The position numbers were made by a program, and so were the translations under genes. DNA of 64,000 bases. Source: Marinobacter nitratireducens. GTDB lineage: Bacteria > Pseudomonadota > Gammaproteobacteria > Pseudomonadales > Oleiphilaceae. The stretch lies in assembly GCF_000708045.1 (NCBI RefSeq), contig NZ_ANIE01000006.1:186001-250000 (forward strand), written 5' to 3'. Under the pieces are notes generated by a model that worked only from the letters and a program-made list of their open reading frames with translations, was not told the origin of the DNA and searched no databases. Shown here in pieces: positions 1 through 9,426 of the stretch (position 1 is the stretch's first letter; each line of letters opens with the position of its first letter).

Positions 1-1928
1 TCGAACCATTCGCCCTCCATCAACAACGCGCTGTTGTAGAAGAACATGAACGGCACGATGAAGGCCGCGATTCCGATGCGGAACGATGCGACAGACGTCT
101 CCATCGCATTAGCACCGGAAATACCCGCCGCCGCATAGGAGGCCAGAGCCACGGGCGGGGTGATCGCGGAGACCACGGCGAAGTAGAACACGAAGAAGTG
201 TGCCGTCAACGGCTCAATGCCCAACTGGACGAGGCCGGGTGCCACCACCGACGCCGCAACCGCATAGGCGGCCGTGGTCGGCATTCCCATCCCAAGAAGA
301 ATGGAAATAAACATCGCGAACACCAACGCCAGCAGGTGACTGTGTGCGGCGACATCCAGCAGCAGGACAGAGAAACGGGCACCGACGCCTGTCAGCGAAA
401 TAACACCAACGATAACGCCGGCAGCGGCACACACAACGATAATCTGGATAGACATCAGCGCCGCAATTTCAAGGGCATGCAGAATCTGGCGGATGCCCAT
501 TTTGTTGGGGGAAATCCAGCTGACGACTGCGGCAGAAATCGTTGCCAATGTACCAGCCCGGATCACGGAATAGCCCTGGAACAACGCTACGATAAGGATA
601 AGTATCGGCACAAAAAGGTATGCCTGCTTGGCCAGTTTCTTCAGGCTTGGCAGTTCATCCGAACGCATGCCACGCATACCCAGCTTCTTGGCCTCAAAGT
701 CCACCATGAAGAACACGGACGCAAAGTAGAGAATCGCCGGGATAATGGCGGCAATCGCGATATCGGTGTAAGGAATACCCGTGATTTCGGCCATGATAAA
801 TGCACCGGCGCCCATAATCGGGGGCATAATCTGACCACCGGTAGACGCAGCCGCTTCCACGGCACCCGCGGATTGCTTGCTGTAACCAACTCGCTTCATC
901 AAAGGAATTGTCAGAGAACCTGTCGACACCACGTTACCGGCACTGGTGCCGTTGATCATGCCCATGAGGCCGGACGCAAAAATCGACACCTTCGCAGGAC
1001 CACCCCGGGAGCGGCCCGCAGCAGCAAACGCAAAGTTTACGAAATAATCGCCCACTTTCGACGCCTGCAGGAAAGCCGCAAAGATGATGAACAGGATAAT
1101 GTAGGTCGACGAAACCGCGGTCGTCGGCCCAAGAATGCCGGCATCAGTGTATACCTGGCTGAAGAAGCGCTGGACGGACAGCCCCGGGTAACCGAGAAAC
1201 CCCGGCAGATAAGGGCCAGCAAAAACGTAGACCAGAAATACCAGCCCGATCACGACCAGCGCCATGCCCGCGACACGACGCGTCATTTCCATAATAAGCG
1301 CAGTACCAGCGACGGCCGCAAAGGAGATTCCGATCGGCGCGAAGGAGGTGCCGGTCGACATGCGCATGGCGGTGTTGTAGACCACAAGGAAATACGCAGC
1401 GACAGCCACAGAGCAGATAACGAGGACCAGATCAGGCACGCTGAACGCCGAGCGCTCGCGCTGGTGGAACCAGGTCATAACGATACTGATACCCGTTGCG
1501 GCCAGCAGCGGCCAGCCGAAGTGCCAGGTTTCCAGGTCTGCGGGTACCCGCATGGTGCCACCCTGGAGCAACTGGTAAAAAGCAAACGTCTGGTACAGCG
1601 CATACAGAGCCGGCAGCATGGCGGCAGCACTGATCCAGGTCGTCCAGCGGTGACGCGCCGGACCTTCTTCACTGGAAACAAAACGGGCTCCGGCAAAGAG
1701 GATAAAGCCCAGTATCAGGGCACCTGCAATGTGGACAATTCGGAAAGACCAGGTTTCCAGAGGCGCGATATTCAGGGTGTACAGGTGGAACGCTGAATAG
1801 CCAATGGCCAGCAGCGTGACAAATTTGAGCAACCCGCCTTCGAACAGCCGGCGGTTACCCTCAACCGGCTCCTCGTCCACATTGTGGGCGAGCATGTGAT
1901 CATCATCAGGATGTTGTTGTGTTGTCAT
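1..1928 (-). CDS. TRAP transporter fused permease, TAXI type (partial, C-terminus outside window)
   Basis: Inner-membrane permease of a tripartite ATP-independent periplasmic transporter, with the small (4-TM) and large (12-TM) subunits fused in one chain, as in TAXI-type systems. Reading leftward from the ATG at 1928, about 642 codons are open with no stop, so the gene runs off the left edge. The N-terminus is hydrophilic and acidic (MTTQQHPDDDH), followed by many hydrophobic helices. Glycine-rich DctM-like segments are visible, such as SGLMGMINGTSAGNVVSTG and AASTGGQIMPPIMGAGAF. The gene lies about 100 bp downstream of the binding protein with no terminator between, so the two probably form one operon. 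Substrate unknown; TAXI systems usually carry organic acids or amino acids. Confidence 0.93.
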   Translation of the reverse strand, partial: MTTQQHPDDDHMLAHNVDEEPVEGNRRLFEGGLLKFVTLLAIGYSAFHLYTLNIAPLETWSFRIVHIAGALILGFILFAGARFVSSEEGPARHRWTTWISAAAMLPALYALYQTFAFYQLLQGGTMRVPADLETWHFGWPLLAATGISIVMTWFHQRERSAFSVPDLVLVICSVAVAAYFLVVYNTAMRMSTGTSFAPIGISFAAVAGTALIMEMTRRVAGMALVVIGLVFLVYVFAGPYLPGFLGYPGLSVQRFFSQVYTDAGILGPTTAVSSTYIILFIIFAAFLQASKVGDYFVNFAFAAAGRSRGGPAKVSIFASGLMGMINGTSAGNVVSTGSLTIPLMKRVGYSKQSAGAVEAAASTGGQIMPPIMGAGAFIMAEITGIPYTDIAIAAIIPAILYFASVFFMVDFEAKKLGMRGMRSDELPSLKKLAKQAYLFVPILILIVALFQGYSVIRAGTLATISAAVVSWISPNKMGIRQILHALEIAALMSIQIIVVCAAAGVIVGVISLTGVGARFSVLLLDVAAHSHLLALVFAMFISILLGMGMPTTAAYAVAASVVAPGLVQLGIEPLTAHFFVFYFAVVSAITPPVALASYAAAGISGANAMETSVASFRIGIAAFIVPFMFFYNSALLMEGEWF

Positions 1929-2031
1929 GATAGAACCTGCTTGCAAAGCATCCGTTCAGTGGGCGAACCGGACGCACAGTTGAACCGGTCAGATTGTGGA
2001 GGGCTGGCACAGCAGCCCCCCGGTTCTCGGA

Positions 2032-3012
2032 TTACTGCTTGATCATGCTTTCGTCGATCTCGTAACCGTTCTCGTTAAACCAACGAGCGGCCCCCGGATG
2101 CCACGGCAGGACATTGTTCTTGCTGTAGTTCTCCGGCACGGAGTTACGGGCAGCCTTGTGGATGGAGACCATCTTGTCGTTGTGCTCCATGGTCAGCTTG
2201 GTGATTTCATACACAAAGCTCTCAGGCATGTCGCAGTTCGCCATGGCAAAGTTCCACATGGATACCACGCGGGATGGCTCTTCCAGAGACTGGTAGGTGG
2301 TTGCCGGAATGATGAATTCGGAGACCGGGAAGCTGTCGGTGATCTTCCCGGCTTCCGCGTCGTTCATACCGATGATATTTACCTCGGTCTGGACCTCCAG
2401 CTGACTGACGGCCGGGATGGGGATACCGGCTGCGAAGGCGACCACATCGATCAGGCCGTCCTGAAGCTGACCGCCCAGGTCAGACCAGCTGCCGTTGCGG
2501 CGTTCGAAGTTAACGCCGAGGGCTTCCATCATGCGGGGGAAGTAGGTGTCGGATGTGGAACCGGCCGGTCCGAAACCGATGGTGGCATCGTCGGGAATGT
2601 CAGCAATAGACTTGATGCCGGAGCTGGCCAGAGCAGTCACGGAGAACGGGGTCTCGTACATCGGGAACATGGCACAGACGTTATCCATCTTCATTCCCGG
2701 TGCAAGCGGGCTTTCACCATCTTTGGACTCACGGGCAGGGCCCATGGTGGTCAGGCCAAACTGCAGGTCACCGGTGTGGACCAGAGCCATGTTCTGCATC
2801 GGACCGCCCGTGATTTCAGCACCACCGGATACCCCCAGGTTCTCCGCAACATAGTTCGCCCAACCGGAACCATATGCGAAATAGGTGCCGCCCTGACTGG
2901 CGGTACCAACGGTGAAACTTTCCGGCCATCCGGAACGATCCTGAGCAGCTGCCGGGTTGGCAATAACGAGAGTGGAGGCGAAGGCCGCCGCCATTACGGC
3001 TTGGGTTTTCAT
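2032..3012 (-). CDS. TAXI family TRAP transporter solute-binding protein
   Basis: Periplasmic binding protein that delivers substrate to the adjacent fused permease. I place the start at 3012 (MKTQAVMAAAFAS), giving 326 aa, normal for the family. This ATG has a GGGGAG ribosome-binding site 8 nt upstream and begins a clear Sec signal peptide ending near ANPAAAQ; the longer reading up to 3213 adds a non-signal extension. The mature protein opens with FTVGTASQGGTYFAYGSG, typical of TAXI receptors (VTIGTGGxxGxYYxxG). It is the first gene of a two-gene operon. A 14-bp palindrome about 100 bp upstream could be an operator. Confidence 0.93.
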   Translation of the reverse strand: MKTQAVMAAAFASTLVIANPAAAQDRSGWPESFTVGTASQGGTYFAYGSGWANYVAENLGVSGGAEITGGPMQNMALVHTGDLQFGLTTMGPARESKDGESPLAPGMKMDNVCAMFPMYETPFSVTALASSGIKSIADIPDDATIGFGPAGSTSDTYFPRMMEALGVNFERRNGSWSDLGGQLQDGLIDVVAFAAGIPIPAVSQLEVQTEVNIIGMNDAEAGKITDSFPVSEFIIPATTYQSLEEPSRVVSMWNFAMANCDMPESFVYEITKLTMEHNDKMVSIHKAARNSVPENYSKNNVLPWHPGAARWFNENGYEIDESMIKQ

Positions 3013-3114
3013 AGAGAATGCTCCCCGTGTCATTTTGTTTGTTGGGTGCTCGACGAAGCCCTGGGAGGCCTCGGTGACGAAGAGAGGAGCAAGGAGCAGA
3101 CCAGTTCTTGAAAA

Positions 3115-3128
3115 CTGTTTATAAACAG
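3115..3128. promoter_or_regulatory. 14-bp perfect palindrome upstream of the TRAP operon (possible operator)
   Basis: CTGTTTATAAACAG is a perfect palindrome about 100 bp upstream of the binding-protein start. It may bind a dimeric regulator of the TRAP operon. It resembles a LexA box but has 6 rather than 8 bases between CTGT and ACAG, so I do not call it LexA. Function is inferred from position only. Confidence 0.3.
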
Positions 3129-3170
3129 ATAGATCGGCGAATTTCAGGGTATTCGGAGAGCATAAATGGG

Positions 3171-3210
3171 TAAAATTCCACCCATCATGAAACGGCGATG
3201 GGTGGAATTT
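3171..3210 (-). terminator. Rho-independent terminator after yjbQ
   Basis: A perfect 14-bp stem (3173-3186 with 3197-3210) and 10-nt loop lies 26 bp beyond the stop of the leftward yjbQ gene. On the minus strand the stem ends in a short T run. It separates yjbQ from the TRAP operon. Confidence 0.7.
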
Positions 3211-3235
3211 CACACCTGAATGTAGGCAATGTCAG

Positions 3236-3661
3236 CTACCAGCGCCCCTGCAGGGTTGCAACAATCCTGCGACTACCGGCGTTGTCCCGGTGCTCGCAGA
3301 GGTAAATGCCCTGCCAGGTGCCGAGGGCCAAGTGCCCATGACTGACCGGTAATGTCAGGGAGGGCCCGATCATCACACTTTTGATGTGCGCCGGCATATC
3401 ATCCGGCCCCTCCATGACATGGTCATAGTGGGGCGCATGCTCCGGTGCCATCACATTGAAATGCCGCTCAAGATCACCGCGAACGTCCGGATCGGCATTT
3501 TCATTCACAGTCAGCGAGGCGGACGTGTGCTGAATGAACAGGTGCAGCAACCCCACCTCACAGTTGGTCAGATCCGGCGCCTGGGCCAGAACCTCATTCG
3601 TCACCAGGTGGAACCCCCTGGGCAAAGGGGCCAGTTCAATCGTGGTTCTGTCCCAGATCAT
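3236..3661 (-). CDS. yjbQ: YjbQ family protein (UPF0047)
   Basis: A 141-aa member of the YjbQ/UPF0047 family. Family motifs are intact: HTSASLTVNENADPDVRGD in the middle, then MPAHIKSVMIG and LGTWQGIYLCEHRD. The conserved His, Glu and Asp residues of these blocks are thought to form a metal/active site. Some members have weak thiamine-phosphate synthase activity, which gives the database name, but the physiological role is unclear. Length is typical. It lies 21 bp downstream of the RimK-cluster M14-type gene and ends before a good terminator, so it may be the last gene of that leftward unit. Confidence 0.9.
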   Translation of the reverse strand: MIWDRTTIELAPLPRGFHLVTNEVLAQAPDLTNCEVGLLHLFIQHTSASLTVNENADPDVRGDLERHFNVMAPEHAPHYDHVMEGPDDMPAHIKSVMIGPSLTLPVSHGHLALGTWQGIYLCEHRDNAGSRRIVATLQGRW

Positions 3662-3682
3662 GACTACTCCAGTTGGTAGATT

Positions 3683-4747
3683 TCATTTCTGCAGTTCGTC
3701 CCAGGGGTGAACCGGCACGACGGCTTCAGTCACCTCAGCTTCCAGCGAGCTCCGGAAGTAATCCATCGCTTTCTCCGCCTCGCTCAGTTCATCAAACCTG
3801 GCAATGTGATAGATCGCCTCACCCTCGTTTACCAGCGGCAGGTTGTTCACACAAATCACGATTCCGGAACAGGGTGACACCACCGCGGTTTCGGATTCAC
3901 CAAACGGATCCGCCACCATCGCCAGCTTCTGCCCTTTCCGCACCTTCTGCCCCAGGCTGGCGACGGGTCTCATGATGCCATCGAGATCCGCCCTGACCCA
4001 TTGCGAGTTGGCGGCAGTTTCGGAGCGTTTCTTCGGTGCCTTGGGCCCTTTTTTAACCGGCACCATCTCAAGCGCCCGCATGACTCGCATCACACCTTTG
4101 ACACCACTGCTGATCACAACGTCATCAAAGCGCAGCGCTTCGCCACCCTCGAAGGTAATGACCGGAACATCCAAAGAGTCCGCATAGGCCCTCAAACTGC
4201 CCTCACGGAGACCCGCATTGAGGATCACCGGAGCGCCGAAAGCTTCCGCCATTCTCACGGTTTCCGGATTCTTCAGCTCTGCCCGTATCTGAGGCAGGTT
4301 GAAACGATGAATCGCTCCGGTGTGCAGGTCGATGATGTGCGTGACCTTTTCCATGATCTGGGTCCGCAGTAGGTAAGCGATCCGCCCACCCAGGGAACCC
4401 GACTCACTACCGGGAAAACAGCGGTTCAGGTCGCGACGGTCGGGCAGATAGCGGGTGCGTTGCACGAAACCGAAAATATTAACAATGGGAACCGCCACAA
4501 GCGTTCCACGGAGATGTCTCAGAGCAGAATTCTTGAGCACCCGGCGCACAATCTCAACGCCATTGATCTCATCACCGTGAATGGCGCCACAAACCATCAA
4601 TACCGGGCCATCCCTGCGGCCGTGTACAACCTCCACAGGGATGTGCAGCGGGGTGTGGGTATAGAGCTTGGCAACCGGAACCTCTATGGTTTCCCGGGTC
4701 CCCGGTTTTACCTGAGTACCCGCAATTTCAAACGGGGCGCGTGCCAT
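3683..4747 (-). CDS. Succinylglutamate desuccinylase/aspartoacylase family zinc carboxypeptidase (RimK-linked)
   Basis: A 354-aa M14-like zinc hydrolase. Visible motifs: the first zinc pair in HGDEINGVEIV (His and Glu), a second zinc His in IDLHTGAIHR, and a candidate catalytic Glu in ITFEGGEALR. The C-terminal third resembles a lipoyl-like beta barrel (RKGQKLAMVADPFG) and is common in this subfamily. It starts 3 nt after the RimK stop, so the two are translationally linked. Partnership with RimK suggests it removes or trims glutamate-type modifications, or acts on an N-acyl amino acid; this is inference. It is not part of an arginine succinyltransferase operon, so the symbol astE is not given. 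Confidence 0.88.
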   Translation of the reverse strand: MARAPFEIAGTQVKPGTRETIEVPVAKLYTHTPLHIPVEVVHGRRDGPVLMVCGAIHGDEINGVEIVRRVLKNSALRHLRGTLVAVPIVNIFGFVQRTRYLPDRRDLNRCFPGSESGSLGGRIAYLLRTQIMEKVTHIIDLHTGAIHRFNLPQIRAELKNPETVRMAEAFGAPVILNAGLREGSLRAYADSLDVPVITFEGGEALRFDDVVISSGVKGVMRVMRALEMVPVKKGPKAPKKRSETAANSQWVRADLDGIMRPVASLGQKVRKGQKLAMVADPFGESETAVVSPCSGIVICVNNLPLVNEGEAIYHIARFDELSEAEKAMDYFRSSLEAEVTEAVVPVHPWDELQK

Positions 4748-4750
4748 CGA

Positions 4751-5656
4751 TCAGCCCTTTCCCTTGGTCCGGGTCTTCCAGGGCTTCTGGTTTTTCTCGG
4801 TCCAGTTAATAATCATACCGGCCACATTCTTGCCGGTGGCATTCTCAATCCCTTCCAGCCCCGGGGAGGAATTCACCTCCATCACCAGCGGCCCGCGGCT
4901 CGAACGCAACAGGTCGACACCGGCCACATTCAGCCCCATGGACTTGGCGGCCGTTACCGCCGTGCGACGCTCCTCCGGAGTAATCCGAACCAGGGACGCA
5001 CTACCTCCGCGATGAAGATTGGAACGAAACTCCCCTTCCGCTCCCTGACGTTTCATCGCCGCGATGACCTTATCGCCGATCACGAAGCAGCGAATATCTG
5101 CGCCGCCGGCCTCTTTGATGAATTCCTGCACCAGGATGTCTGCCTTCAAGCCCATAAAGGCCTCAATGACACTCTCTGCAGCCTTACGAGTCTCGGCGAG
5201 TACGACGCCGATCCCCTGCGTGCCCTGCAGCAGCTTAATAACCACCGGCGCACCGCCAACCATCTTAAGCAACTCGGGCACGTTATCCGGTTTGTTGGCA
5301 AAGCCAGTCACAGGCATTCCAACACCCTTACGGGCCAACAACTGAAGCGAACGCAGCTTGTCCCGGGCACGAGTAATCGCCACCGACTCGTTCACCGGGA
5401 ATACACCCATCATTTCAAACTGGCGCAGAACCGCGGTGCCGTAGAAGGTCACCGAGGCACCAATCCGGGGAATCACCACATCAAACCCTTCCAGAACCTC
5501 TTCATGATAATGAATCTGTGGCTTGGCAGAGGTGATGTTCATGGAACAGTGAAGGCAATCAATAACGTGAACCTCATGGCCGCGGTTAATCCCCTCTTCC
5601 ACCAGCCGACGGGTGGAATACAGGTTTTTGTTTCGCGACAGAACCGCAATCTTCAT
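4751..5656 (-). CDS. rimK: RimK family alpha-L-glutamate ligase
   Basis: A 301-aa ATP-grasp ligase. In Escherichia coli and Pseudomonas, RimK adds glutamates to the C-terminus of ribosomal protein S6. Family features: N-terminal [18 protein letters not shown], the ATP-grasp block [19 protein letters not shown], the metal-binding block [14 protein letters not shown], and the substrate-side stretch [15 protein letters not shown]. The start ATG overlaps the stop of the upstream zinc-protease-like gene by 4 nt (ATGA), and the downstream hydrolase starts 3 nt after its stop, so this is a tight three-gene unit. The gene for the known substrate S6 (rpsF) is also in the window, at 45216. In that S6 the C-terminus is acidic, ending DEEE. 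Confidence 0.95.
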   Translation of the reverse strand: MKIAVLSRNKNLYSTRRLVEEGINRGHEVHVIDCLHCSMNITSAKPQIHYHEEVLEGFDVVIPRIGASVTFYGTAVLRQFEMMGVFPVNESVAITRARDKLRSLQLLARKGVGMPVTGFANKPDNVPELLKMVGGAPVVIKLLQGTQGIGVVLAETRKAAESVIEAFMGLKADILVQEFIKEAGGADIRCFVIGDKVIAAMKRQGAEGEFRSNLHRGGSASLVRITPEERRTAVTAAKSMGLNVAGVDLLRSSRGPLVMEVNSSPGLEGIENATGKNVAGMIINWTEKNQKPWKTRTKGKG

Positions 5657-6150
5657 TTTTCAGTCCTCAGGGCCGGCTCTCCGGCCAGATAGGAAGCTTC
5701 AGGGTGAACAACGGCGCGCCCGGACATGGCTGTACGCCCGAGCAGCATGCGAAATCGCATGGAATCACGATTAGTCAGAGTCATTTCAATCGGCCAGGTC
5801 TGATCGGCAATCACTACGTTTGCTTCGATCACCAGGCGCAATTCCCGGTGGCCTCCGGAGTCAGATACATTGCGCTCATCCAATACCCGGGCATCACACT
5901 CCACGATCTGATGCATATCATTCTGCACCGGGTGCACCCAGAAACGGACTCGCCGCTCGCCATCTTGCGTGTAGGGTTCGGTACGGAATGCATGCATACA
6001 GGAAGTGCGGGCCCCGGTATCGACCTTGGCCTTGATACGCTCAATGCCCAGTTCCGGCAAAGAGACCCATTCCCGCCAACCAAGCGGCAACCTGGTGTTG
6101 CCCACTGGCTCGGCAGTGGTATGGCTGCTATCAGCGTTCTTCATTTCCAT
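5653..6150 (-). CDS. RimK-associated retropepsin-like/ATP-dependent zinc protease family protein
   Basis: About 165 aa, of the putative ATP-dependent zinc protease family (RimB-like in Pseudomonas rim operons). A retropepsin-like motif, [14 protein letters not shown], holds the candidate catalytic Asp (DTGA). A second family block is [21 protein letters not shown] chose the ATG at 6150 because AAGG lies 9 nt upstream; an in-frame ATG at 6159 and another at 6144 are possible. It overlaps the 3' end of the MscS gene by about 20 bp and the start of rimK by 4 bp, so it is co-transcribed with both. Proposed role: modulating RimK or processing its products. Confidence 0.87.
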   Translation of the reverse strand: MEMKNADSSHTTAEPVGNTRLPLGWREWVSLPELGIERIKAKVDTGARTSCMHAFRTEPYTQDGERRVRFWVHPVQNDMHQIVECDARVLDERNVSDSGGHRELRLVIEANVVIADQTWPIEMTLTNRDSMRFRMLLGRTAMSGRAVVHPEASYLAGEPALRTEK

Positions 6151-7018
6151 CCGGATCATCCTTTTCAGCCGCCATTCCCGGCCCCATCAACTGCACCTTG
6201 AAGGGTTCAGAGTGGCTACCGGCGTACACACTGGTATGAGGGAACGGAATCTCGATGCCCTCCCGGTCCAGTGATTTCTTGATATCAACCATCATGCTGC
6301 TACGACCTTCCAGCAGCTTGTCTTTGGCTACCCAGAACGAGAATTGGAGATCGACAGACGACGGCCCGAATGCCGTCACCAATACAAATGACTTCGGCTC
6401 TTCCAGGCAAAGTGGATTTTTGTCTGCCAATGCCAGAAGCAGATTTTCAACCCGCTCTACATCTTCAGCGTAGGCAATCCCCACCGACAGGTCGAGCCGC
6501 CGAATGGGGAATCGGGAGCGATTCACCACCTTGGACTTGATCAGCGTCTCATTGGGAATCCGCACGTACAGATTGTCTGGCGTACGAAGCTTTACGCTGA
6601 GCATATCAATCCCGACCACCTCACCGATGACCGCCTCCACCTCAATGAAGTCACCAATCTCGAACGGTTTCTCAACCAGCAAAAACAGCCCACTGATCAT
6701 ATTCGATGCAGACGTCTGGGAAGCGAAACCGATGGCAACCGTCAGTATGCCCGCAGCCCCGAGCACCACGTCCAGGGAAAACCCGGCCTCCCTCAACGCC
6801 GCGATCACAAACAGCAGCACGATGATGTAGAACACCAGGCGCCGCATCATGACCGTGTGGTGGCGGGACGTCCGCTTGGCCAAAAACCGGGAGACACTCC
6901 TCGCAGCAAGAGAGGCCAACACAACCCCGAGGATGATCAGGAACCCGGCACTGATCCACTGAGCCCAGGCGATATCGGTGAAGACCGACATCACACCTGC
7001 TTCCATTTCTTCAAGCAA
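6131..7018 (-). CDS. MscS family mechanosensitive ion channel
   Basis: A 295-aa small-conductance mechanosensitive channel. The N-terminus has about three membrane helices, the last being the glycine/alanine-rich pore helix ([19 protein letters not shown]). The MscS beta domain follows ([20 protein letters not shown], then [17 protein letters not shown]). Its role is to open under membrane tension in hypo-osmotic shock. The start at 7018 is a TTG with GGAG 8 nt upstream; an ATG at 7006 is the alternative. Its 3' end overlaps the RimK-cluster protease gene, and it is 24 bp from the DUF432-like gene upstream, so the five leftward genes probably share a transcript. Confidence 0.93.
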   Translation of the reverse strand: MLEEMEAGVMSVFTDIAWAQWISAGFLIILGVVLASLAARSVSRFLAKRTSRHHTVMMRRLVFYIIVLLFVIAALREAGFSLDVVLGAAGILTVAIGFASQTSASNMISGLFLLVEKPFEIGDFIEVEAVIGEVVGIDMLSVKLRTPDNLYVRIPNETLIKSKVVNRSRFPIRRLDLSVGIAYAEDVERVENLLLALADKNPLCLEEPKSFVLVTAFGPSSVDLQFSFWVAKDKLLEGRSSMMVDIKKSLDREGIEIPFPHTSVYAGSHSEPFKVQLMGPGMAAEKDDPDGNEER

Positions 7019-7042
7019 AGCACCGACTCCTTTCCGGACGGT

Positions 7043-7888
7043 TTATCCAAACATGCGATCAAAAGCGCGAACCAGACGCCCCCGGACAACCGGCTCGCGA
7101 GCCTCGCCTACGAGACGACACTCACCGGCTGCGGGCAGCAGCGTGGAGTCCACACGAAGGCTTGCGGAACTCATATCCGTTTCACACTCGACTGTTACCC
7201 CCGGCGTCCAGAGCTGGCCCAATGCATTGAGGTGCAAGGACAGCAAAGGCGTGGGCAGGCTGAAACGTTCAAGCAACAGGGGTTCATCCCGACCGTTGAC
7301 GATGGTCACCGGCGTGACCGCCCGCCAGGGACGCTTCGGCACCGCATCCAGAACCAACCGTGCGAAACTGGGGGAGGCGTAGCACAACTCCCCCTCCATA
7401 GTATTTCGCCCAACCCACGTCATGGAGGATTCCGCCAGCGGAATCTCGGTCAGCATGGTGTCGCTCCCGCCAGCAAAGACCTTCATCCAGACCAGCGTAC
7501 CCACATAGATCACACACCGCCCACCGGCAGGGATGGTCAAAGGCTGGTAGGGACGAATCACCGTGGGCAACGGTGCCAGTGCAGGCACGAACCTGACCTC
7601 ACCGGTCGATCCCGTTCTGATAAAGCGCTGCAGGGGGACATCAGCCGATGGCAGGGCGTGCCCGACCGTCTCCGTCCAGCTCACCGGATCCGTATCCAGG
7701 TCCAGCGTCTCATGACGAATCTGCCACTCAAGATCGAGAAGGGTGACCCACAACCGTACGTGCCCCAGTTGGTGGAACTGGGTCTGTCCGGAATCCAGGG
7801 TATAGGAGTGAGCCCAGATACCGTCTCTTACGGCATCTGCGCCAGAATCAATAGTCGCCACATTGCTCCTTACTGTCGTGCCGGCCAT
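7043..7888 (-). CDS. DUF432-like conserved protein
   Basis: A 281-aa protein with no signal peptide or membrane helices and mostly beta-strand character. From memory it resembles DUF432, a family of unknown function; I cannot confirm this without a profile search. Visible blocks include VIRPYQPLTIPAGGRCVIYVG and LCYASPSFARLVL. It is the first gene of the leftward cluster with the MscS channel 24 bp downstream. Regular pairing with MscS would suggest a channel-modulating or osmotic-stress role (inference). It is divergent from the photolyase gene, so the 118 bp between them should hold both promoters. Confidence 0.6.
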   Translation of the reverse strand: MAGTTVRSNVATIDSGADAVRDGIWAHSYTLDSGQTQFHQLGHVRLWVTLLDLEWQIRHETLDLDTDPVSWTETVGHALPSADVPLQRFIRTGSTGEVRFVPALAPLPTVIRPYQPLTIPAGGRCVIYVGTLVWMKVFAGGSDTMLTEIPLAESSMTWVGRNTMEGELCYASPSFARLVLDAVPKRPWRAVTPVTIVNGRDEPLLLERFSLPTPLLSLHLNALGQLWTPGVTVECETDMSSASLRVDSTLLPAAGECRLVGEAREPVVRGRLVRAFDRMFG

Positions 7889-8006
7889 TTCGAGTAACTA
7901 TAATCCAATCACGGCACCTCAGCGAATATGCAAACTGGTGATTTTATTGAGAGAACGCCCTGTATTTACCCGTATAGGGGCAACGCCAACAGATCCGAGG
8001 TATGAA

Positions 8007-9413
8007 ATGACACAACTGGTGTGGTTCCGGAATGACCTGCGTCTGGCCGACAATCCGGCACTGACGGCGGCCTGCGGCAGTGGTCAGCCCGTCTCGGCCT
8101 GTTTTGTTGTCACGCCTGACCAGTGGCAGGAGCACGATTGGTCACCCGCCCGGGTGCATTTTGTCATCGCCCATGCCAACGCCCTCGCGACCGAACTGGC
8201 CAAACTGGGCATCCCCATGACCTTCCTGACGGCTTCTCGCTTTGCCGACAGCATCGACCACATCGAAAACCTCTGCAAAGAGCTGGGTGTCACGGAGCTC
8301 CACTTCAACGAAGAGTACGGCGTAAACGAACGACAGCGGGATAAAAACCTGAAGCAACGACTGGCCTCTCTGGGCCTGTCAGTGCGCAAATATCGGGACC
8401 AGACGGTTGCTCCGGTGGGAGACATCCTCACCCAGCAACAGGAACCCTATTCCGTCTTCACGCCGTTCTCCCGCCGCTGGCGTGCCTGGATTGAGGAAAC
8501 ACAGCCAACCGTCTACCCGATACCTGCTCCCCAAGGCGAGCCTCTGAAACCAGAGCAGATCGAGGACATTCCAGCCGCTTTCACAGATGCCCCGTCACCG
8601 CTGTTAGACACAGGAGAAGACGCGGCGCATCGGCGGCTACAGAGTTTCCTGAGTGAAGAATGTGGACGCTATAAAGAACAACGCGACTTCCCCGCCGTCG
8701 ACGGCACCAGCCAACTCTCGGCTTACCTGGCAAACGGCGTTTTATCTGGCCGCCAATGCCTGACCGCCGCACGGGAGGCCCAGGGGCAAGGTGGCAACCA
8801 GGAAGGCTTCGCCACCTGGACCAATGAAATCGCCTGGCGGGACTTCTACATCCACATCCTCTATCACTATCCGAGGGTAAGCATGAACCGGGCGTTCAAA
8901 CCGGAAACCGAAGCCCTGACATGGAACTCTCCGGATGACCACCTTGAAGCCTGGAAAACCGGCAACACCGGCATCCCCATCGTCGACGCCGCCATGCGCC
9001 AACTCAACCACACTGGCTGGATGCACAACCGGTTACGGATGATCACCGCCATGTTCCTCACCAAAAACCTGTTCATCGACTGGCGCCTTGGCGAGGCCTA
9101 TTTCATGTCGAAACTGGTGGACGGCTTTCTGGCGTCAAACAACGGCGGCTGGCAATGGAGCGCCTCAACCGGCACCGACGCCGCGCCCTACTTCCGCGTG
9201 TTCAACCCCGCAACCCAGAGCGAGCGGTTCGATCCGAAGGGAGAATTCATCCGCCACTGGGTACCCGAGTTGACCAAACTGGACAACAAACGAATCCACG
9301 ACCCGAGCGCCAAAAGCGGAGTTATTCCAAAGGGTTATCCACGTCCGATAGTGGACCTGAAGGAAAGCAGAAAGGAAGCAATTGCCAGGTTTCAGGCGTT
9401 AAAAGAGGTTTAA
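8007..9413 (+). CDS. phrB: Deoxyribodipyrimidine photo-lyase (class I CPD photolyase)
   Basis: A 468-aa FAD-dependent enzyme that repairs UV-induced cyclobutane pyrimidine dimers with blue light. The N-terminal antenna domain begins TQLVWFRNDLRLADNPAL. The C-terminal FAD domain has the hallmark blocks WTNEIAWRDFY, TGIPIVDAAMRQLNHTGWMH and NNGGWQWSASTGTDAAPYF. I place the start at ATG 8007, preceded by GAGG about 6 nt upstream; the longer open frame from 7863 overlaps the divergent gene and adds non-family sequence. It is monocistronic and convergent with moeB, the space between being filled by repeat element C. Confidence 0.96.
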   Translation: MTQLVWFRNDLRLADNPALTAACGSGQPVSACFVVTPDQWQEHDWSPARVHFVIAHANALATELAKLGIPMTFLTASRFADSIDHIENLCKELGVTELHFNEEYGVNERQRDKNLKQRLASLGLSVRKYRDQTVAPVGDILTQQQEPYSVFTPFSRRWRAWIEETQPTVYPIPAPQGEPLKPEQIEDIPAAFTDAPSPLLDTGEDAAHRRLQSFLSEECGRYKEQRDFPAVDGTSQLSAYLANGVLSGRQCLTAAREAQGQGGNQEGFATWTNEIAWRDFYIHILYHYPRVSMNRAFKPETEALTWNSPDDHLEAWKTGNTGIPIVDAAMRQLNHTGWMHNRLRMITAMFLTKNLFIDWRLGEAYFMSKLVDGFLASNNGGWQWSASTGTDAAPYFRVFNPATQSERFDPKGEFIRHWVPELTKLDNKRIHDPSAKSGVIPKGYPRPIVDLKESRKEAIARFQALKEV

Positions 9414-9426
9414 CAGAAAGGCAAGA

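Noticed and set aside
198..1796. A 532-aa plus-strand open frame
   Set aside because: It is the antisense shadow of the TRAP permease gene. The opposite strand encodes a clear multi-helix membrane protein, while this frame gives an arginine- and histidine-rich product with no family features.
3115..3128. LexA (SOS) box
   Set aside because: CTGT and ACAG are 6 bases apart instead of 8 and the downstream gene is a TRAP transporter, so it is listed only as a palindrome of unknown function.
4460..5692. A 410-aa plus-strand open frame
   Set aside because: Antisense to rimK and its hydrolase partner, which have intact motifs and proper overlaps. The same applies to long antisense frames over rplY/pth (18214-19617) and rnr (47906-49021).
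7863..8006. N-terminal extension of the photolyase
   Set aside because: The extra 48 codons overlap the divergent gene's start and do not resemble any photolyase; ATG 8007 has a ribosome-binding site and gives the family N-terminus.
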